Source: Orobanche coerulescens (lineage: Eukaryota > Streptophyta > Magnoliopsida > Lamiales > Orobanchaceae). From it: DNA of 64,000 bases. Numbering within the stretch: the stretch's first letter is position 1; each line of letters starts with the position of its first letter. Under the pieces are notes generated by a model. It had not been told where the DNA came from and searched no databases. It worked only from the letters and a program-made list of their open reading frames with translations. The stretch spans positions 171,854,501-171,918,500 of the forward strand of contig CM065809.1 in NCBI GenBank assembly GCA_033398695.1, in the 5' to 3' direction. This document shows, piece by piece, positions 58,419 to 64,000 of the stretch. A program made the translations under genes and the position numbers.

Positions 58419-58745
58419 GGCGGAAGCAGGGGTCTCTGTGCAAATAGGCGAAATTCCGAGGGCTGGAGTGCAACCGTCGGGGAGGGGACACATTAAATGC
58501 AGCCCTCGAATCCCGCGTACGCGTCTTTTCGAGGGCACGCCAGGCGACAAGTCTGACAAACCGTCGGACTCCCCCAATGGTAGCGCGACGCATGTCCTTA
58601 CAACGTTTCGAGAGCCCGCCTTCATTTCCCGCTGCTCCCAGCGCGAAAGGGGATCGTCCAAATTTGAAATCAGATCGCCTGATCGTCTAAACATTGGCGA
58701 TCGCCAACAGTGCCACCTCACTCCGTGTTTTCAACATCGAAGCGA

Positions 58746-58758
58746 GCTGGGGGGAAAT
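58746..58758 (+). other. Polypurine tract of element B
   Basis: GCTGGGGGGAAAT directly before the 3' LTR. Confidence 0.8.
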
Positions 58759-59717
58759 TGTTGTGCGGCGATTAATACGCCTCGATGGCGATCGGCATAA
58801 CGATCAGAGAGCCAACCATAGAAGACATACTCTGGGCAAATACCCAGCAGTAGGCACCCACATCGATCGTCCTTTGGTACCCGACGATCGTCTTTTGGTA
58901 TCTGGAGATCGTCTATAATGTCCAACCAGAGATGATAGTCCCGTGCCACGTATGGATCCAACATCCGTCTAAGTCGTCGAAGACCGAATCTTAGACGGTG
59001 ACCCACGTGCAGATCCACAAAGGGCGCCGACAGATAAGACGTTTGACCCCAGCCTGTCACCTACCTCACCTACCGACAGGGCTGCCGAAAGGTACAAAGT
59101 GGGTCCTCCCCGGACAGCGACTCAGGACGCGTGCTGACTTCCCATTGGCCCGCACAGCTGGCCGCCAACAGCGGCCCCAGACTTTAAGGGAACAGCCTCA
59201 CGTGACGGGACGATCGGCCATCTTATTATAATATAGAAAACGGCTGTCGCCCGCGATCGCCGGAGGGGTCCCAACAACCTTGTCTCCTATAAATAGGAAA
59301 CTCACAACAGTGGCCAAAGATATATGCAATCATCGTGAATACAGTGCAAAATACACACAGAGAGAGATTCAAATACTCATCTGGAAAATACTTACACATT
59401 CATAGTGGTATTCATACACACTTACATTACATCCAAAGCAAGAACTCACAGATCTTCATATCTGGTTCTTCCGGCAATCTACACGCTCTACAGCTTAGAT
59501 AACTAGAAGTCTTTACATTCATTGTAATAGATTCTAACATTAATACTTGTACTCCACAGTATATTTATTAATAACATCTCGCGAGGCATTCAAGCCCGGG
59601 ATTAACAACCCCGACAAATCTTATGTTATTTATTTTCTCGCGGAAGTGTTCTCGCATTTGTTTGTTACTCGATCATTCCAGCAATACTATCTCCAGATAA
59701 TATTTTGGGTAACAACA
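58759..59717 (+). repeat. 3' LTR of element B
   Basis: A 959-bp partner of 42078-43029. Followed by CGTGA. Confidence 0.93.
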
Positions 59718-59929
59718 CGTGACTCACCCTCTTTTTCAAAAAATTGTTTTCATTAAGTGCATACATATAATGATCGTCCTCATCGAAGGAATCGAAATTG
59801 ACCTCAGAAAACTTTATGCTTTACGATATTACCATTATTCTAAGGATGCTAACTAACCTCGTGTTGATAATTGTGGTATACTGTACGACTGATAAATCAA
59901 TATTGTTGAATGGTATTATCTGCATTAGT

Positions 59930-60445
59930 ATGTCGAGCCTCGGTGGACGTAGACGTGATGATGGAAATGGAAGCGGCGAGGTGGTTCGTACGACAATGAT
60001 TCATGCTACGGTGAAGGAGTATCAAGATCAAACGATATCATATGAAATCTCCTCAGTGGTCGAGCCCATGAGCTAAGCAAAGAGACCGAGGACATCTGGA
60101 AAATTTCTGGGCAGTGAAGAGACTAAGGCTCCCAAACCCTCACGTCGTTCGAACGTGTCGTCTTCGCGGTCGGGAGTGATCGATGGAAATCCCAAACCAG
60201 CATCGGTGACTCTCGGCAAGAAGAGAAGGTGCTTCAACTGCAACCGTCAGGGGCATGTTCATGTAAATTGTCCCTTTTCACTCTTGACATGTCACCAGTG
60301 CGGGTGTGAAGGTCATCGGGAGAAACACTGTGAGATAGTTTCCGAATTGGCAAAGAATGCTACCCTATTGGAGAACGGAGCAAGTGATCGAGGAGTGTCC
60401 CGAAACCCTATGCTCCCTTATGAAGATCCTAGCATGGGGGAATGA
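59930..60445 (+). pseudogene. Element F gag remnant with two zinc knuckles
   Basis: From MSSLGGRRRDDGNGSGEVVR the frame has one TAA (60074-60076), then AKRPRTSGKFLGSEE and two CCHC knuckles, CFNCNRQGHVHVNC and CHQCGCEGHREKHC, both C-x2-C-x4-H-x4-C. At 172 codons it lacks the usual capsid domain between start and knuckles, as if deleted. Nucleic-acid binding is the expected role of the knuckles. No protease or polymerase follows. Confidence 0.82.
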
Positions 60446-61147
60446 AGATTTTGTACTATGTCCTAATCATTGTTGTTTCCAACAATCGTGACTTTGATCG
60501 TTTTTTTTATTTCATTGCTTTACGTTTCCAACTCTTGTTGTTCCAAGTTCCGGGGTCGAAATGTCTTCTTAGTATGGGGGAATGTATTACCCATACTTTT
60601 CTTAGTATTTTCAGTATTGTGTGACTTTTCATTGTTGGTAATTCACTTGTGATCCTCTCGACAATTTTAAACTACCTTGTTCTACTTAGTCTACCGTCCT
60701 CCGAACGAATTTCGGAGCTGTTTTACTGAATTCCATGGATTATTGTGTCCTCTCCACATCCGAATTTGATTCTTGCACACTTTGTTCGAAACTATTGTTT
60801 CCACATGTGTAATTAATGTTTTCGACACGTTATGAGATTGGATGCTGTTAGTCGAGCTCGAAACATGGTTTCAAGACGTCTGAGACGTTTTGTGATTTTC
60901 TTAACTCTTGGAGTTTTTATCTCCAAACTCATACTCCTCCCCCTTGACTCCTTATGTTCACATATATTTTATCGCCTCGACTCACGTACCAGATGCTTGT
61001 TAGGCCAGTTCATTATATTTCTAAGATCTTCGTATTCGCGCATTGCTTGTGATGTTTTGGGGCTGAGCAAGTAGTTATTTTTCCTTGATTGTTTCACTGC
61101 TCTCTATTTTAAGTTTCGGGACGAAACTTATTTTAAGGGGGGTAGAA
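60446..61147 (+). other. F 3' untranslated region and polypurine tract
   Basis: T-rich non-coding sequence ending TTTTAAGGGGGGTAGAA, the polypurine tract, directly before the 3' LTR. Confidence 0.8.
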
Positions 61148-61442
61148 TGTAATACCCGGGATTTTTATTCTGATTAATTTGAAATTTTCTTTTTAGATCG
61201 AAAATTTCTCGGTTGTCGAGCGTTGGTATTATTTTCTCGACGATTGAGTTTGTGTTTATGGAAATTACTGTGTACTTCATGTGTATCATTTTGGAATTTA
61301 TCTTGTTGTATTGTGGCTATTTGTATTTGAGGGACATGATGAGTGTTCTTGGAATATTCATGGTTGGTAATCATTAAGTTTTGTAATTTTTGGATTGTGT
61401 TCGTTTTGGCCGGACTTCGCAAATTTAATGCTGGGAAGTAGC

Positions 61443-61871
61443 AGTAGCGCGCGCTAGACTGCATTTCTAGCGCACGCTAATAATGTGTGAGTAGCGCACG
61501 CTACTCTTGTGCATAGCGCACGCTAGGCCTGCTGGGCAGTGAGCTTTCTGGACTCTGGAATGGGGCGTTAGCGCACGCTAATGACGGGCTAGCGTACGCT
61601 ATTTCGTTGTATTAGCGCACATTATTAGTGTGTTAGCGCGCGCTATGTCGGCAGGACCGTAAGGGCAGAACGTTTCTAGACTGCAGGTGATAGCAGGTAG
61701 CGCACGCTATTGTTTGGAGCTAGCGCGTGCTAGTGTCGATCGACAGCGCACGCTAACATGTGGGTAGCACACGCTACCGGAGTCATACAGTAGATTCTGG
61801 ACTGCCTTTTTCTTTTTCAATACACCGACTTTCAGCCCGTCGCAGGCCAAACTTTAAGCGTAGCGTGCTCT
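61443..61871. repeat. TAGCGCRCGCTA palindrome array in the F 3' LTR
   Basis: About 13 units, as in 16808-17231, with gain of one unit and loss of another. Confidence 0.9.
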
Positions 61872-62494
61872 AATCCCTTCCAGTATATATATGGGAGGCA
61901 GGGTCTAGAAATGTCATTTTTCTTCTCTCCTTCTTCTTATCCGGTGGCTGGGCGACTTGGAGCGTAGGAAGGCATAGTTTTTGACCAGATTTCACCATCC
62001 AACAACATTTCTGAGTTCCTAGTCTCGATCTAACAATATTTCATCAAGTTCATCATCCAAATAAAGGTAAGATTGTTCAATCCCTAGTTTTTGGAAATTT
62101 TGGGGATTTGTTAAGATTTTGCTTCTCTAGTCCGTTTTGGCCTTGATTTGGGTTAGATTATGATTATGAAGTCATAATCCCTTGTTTTCCTTGAAGTCTA
62201 CGGATTTTGTTTCGAGTTTTCATCTATTAAATGGAGTATGAACGACTTCGTCCCCATAGTGTTCGATTAAATGTTCCTGAGGGTAGAACTTAGGGTGAAT
62301 CCTTCTGTTTCCGTGGTGTTGTGTTTTGATTCGGTATTTCGATGTGTTAGGATCGAATTGTTGAAGGAAGTGCGGACCGTACGTTCATCCGTATGCTGTT
62401 TCCCGTATCATTCGAATTGAGGCAAGTACCTTGATATACGAATTGTAACCACATTAAATCATTGTTGTCGAAGTGTATGAATTTATATGGATGT

Positions 62495-62498
62495 ATAA

Positions 62499-62536
<38 letters not shown>

Positions 62537-62632
62537 ATATATATATATATAGATAGATTTATATATATATTTATATATGTTAAATATATGTATGTATATA
62601 CGTATATTGATATATATATATATATATATATA
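62495..62632. repeat. (TA)n / (TG)n microsatellite in the F 3' LTR
   Basis: Long TA runs with a GTGTGTGTGT insert. Expanded relative to 17842-17930. Confidence 0.85.
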
Positions 62633-64000
62633 TGCCTATGTCGGTGAATGCCGAGTGATGAATGCTAACACTAGTTGACGTACTCAACTTGGATTGATGA
62701 ATGAACTATACTTATAGATATAATATAGTAAGGTTATATATATATTCGGTTGAGTTGCAATATTGGGATATATGTGCGGCGTTGGTTGGTTATGCCTGAA
62801 GGCTTATTGTGGTTGAGTTTTGATTGGTAATGTGCGTGATACTCTTTAGCTGTGTGGTTATGGACTGACGGATAATTTGTGTGACTTGGTGTACTGAGTT
62901 GATAATTGTTGTAACGTTTGTCTGTGTGCTTGATGTTTGAAACAATGTAGATACTTGTTGTGAGAAACGTCGTATCCGGGAACTTCTGAGGGCGGGGAGT
63001 GAACTCCGGCCTGGTGTACGCTGCAATGTGTGGCTCCATATGGTTGGTGAACACCGGTGTTACCTAATGCGCGTGCAAGGGGCGGCTCTTGCGGGAGTGA
63101 TCGCCGGCGCGGTGACATGTTCAAGGGGCTGCCAACATAGTGGAGTGAACACCGGTGCACAGGTGTGCAAGGGAGGCGCCTGGCAGGCTTATTGGTTACG
63201 AATATCCAAGTGTCAGCTAAGATCCCGATACCGAACGATGTTCGTAATTCAAAGTTCTTTCAACTCGCTTTAAAATGTTGGTCTTGATATAGACCGCGAT
63301 TCGTGTTTCTGAAAGTTTATTCCAACTTGTTTTAAATGTTGGTATCAGGGTTAATTAACCAAGGATATTTGGCGAGATCTTCGAGGGTTAATTAATCAGG
63401 GGTCTTGATCAGGATTTGTCGAATGAGAGGCTGTGTCCTTGATCGTATTGTGATGATATTCTATAAATTAGCTCGAGGACCCGTGAAATGTTGAGATGAT
63501 TGATCTCGTGATGATATTATTTGGATTGGGTCGAGAACCCCGTGAGATATTGTAATGACTCGCTTGTGACAGTGTTTCATAAATGGGGTCGAGGACCCCG
63601 AATAACGTTGTAATGGTTTTCTTGTAAATTGTTTTCCATATGCTAGGTCAAGGACCTGAGAGCTTTTGAAGTTATTTTTTTTTTCAAAAATATTTCCATT
63701 CGATTTTCAAAACCCCAAGACAGCCCGAGTCAATAATATCATTTTCAAACTATCTTATCAAAATATTTTCCTTTTAATAAGAGGGTTTTCAACTAGACCC
63801 TCTGACTCATTGGGCTCGTTTAAAGTTTCATTGGAGCTATGTTCCGTAAATAAATTGGACTGTATGAATATCTTTCCCTTGTGTAAGTGAATACTTTTCT
63901 GTGCTGGCTTTGTGAATGTGTGGAGTATGTTAAGGCTTCGCGGCTGTTGAGTTTTGTGTTGATATGTTTCGTATATCCTGTATATTATGTACTTGCTGTA

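Larger units (their letters stand above)
42078..59717 (+). mobile_element. Tat-like Ty3/gypsy element B with antisense ORF, carrying element C
   Basis: LTRs 42078-43029 and 58759-59717, flanked by CGTGA (42073-42077, 59718-59722). Same family as A but opposite orientation. Gag to RNase H are in one frame from 43159 with stops at 44521, 46273 and 46534 and a frameshift near 47420. Integrase is missing, replaced by element C plus a deletion. The antisense gene is on the minus strand at 55553-58263. Confidence 0.93.
61148..64000 (+). repeat. 3' LTR of element F, cut by the window end
   Basis: Matches 16522-19275 or so. About 2.85 of 3.2 kb is inside the window. One palindrome region is slightly different (an added TAGCGCACGCTA near 61516, a decayed one near 61840). 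Confidence 0.92.

Overview
This is a stretch of nuclear DNA from a flowering plant, probably a eudicot, made almost entirely of nested transposable elements. The plant assignment rests on the Ty1/copia and Ty3/gypsy families, a CACTA element, intron-containing plant gene fragments and small plastid-gene fragments. I see no intact host gene, no rRNA and no tRNA gene.

Layout. (1) 76-11183: a decayed Ty1/copia element on the minus strand (185-bp LTRs, target duplication AGTTG). A 5-kb CACTA transposon (1413-6460, duplication AAG/AAA) splits its reverse transcriptase-RNase H region. The CACTA element carries plant gene fragments, including two exons of an SRA/YDG methyl-cytosine reader joined by a conserved intron. 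(2) 11184-13667: AT-rich remains of another copia-like 3' end. (3) 13668-15033: two intronless AT-rich ORFs on the plus strand. The first I do not recognise; the second is a diverged homologue of the cytokinin-activating enzyme LOG. It is cut at its 3' end by a hAT-like fragment. (4) 16522 to the window end: a large gypsy element (F) with 3.2-kb LTRs and only a gag remnant. It was hit by two copies of one Tat-like gypsy family: A (20257-41680, minus, duplication CCACC) and B (42078-59717, plus, duplication CGTGA). A and B form a giant inverted repeat with a 397-bp spacer. A carries a ~1.7-kb mosaic insert with plastid rbcL and atpA pieces, and a gag-protease-only Athila-like element (E, 32482-39982, duplication ATTAG) sits inside the rbcL piece. 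B was hit by a non-coding element (C, 47785-54298) with a 4.6-kb LTR and a 391-bp interior. A later deletion removed most of one C LTR and about 1 kb of B integrase.

How the parts relate. A and B encode gag, protease, reverse transcriptase, RNase H and integrase in one frame. Each also has a separate intron-containing gene on the opposite strand between pol and the 3' LTR, with its own TATA box. All copies are broken by point nonsense codons or frameshifts, but the two defect sets differ, so the ancestral organisation is clear.

The most striking pattern is regulatory. Four gypsy families (A/B, C, E and F) each carry an array of a short near-perfect palindrome in the U3 part of the LTR, upstream of a TATA-like box. 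Each family uses a different palindrome: GGCGATCGTC/GACGATCGTC, TTACGTACGTAA, CCTATCGGCCGATAGG and TAGCGCRCGCTA. Coordinates were read by eye and may be off by a base or two; no alignments or searches were run.
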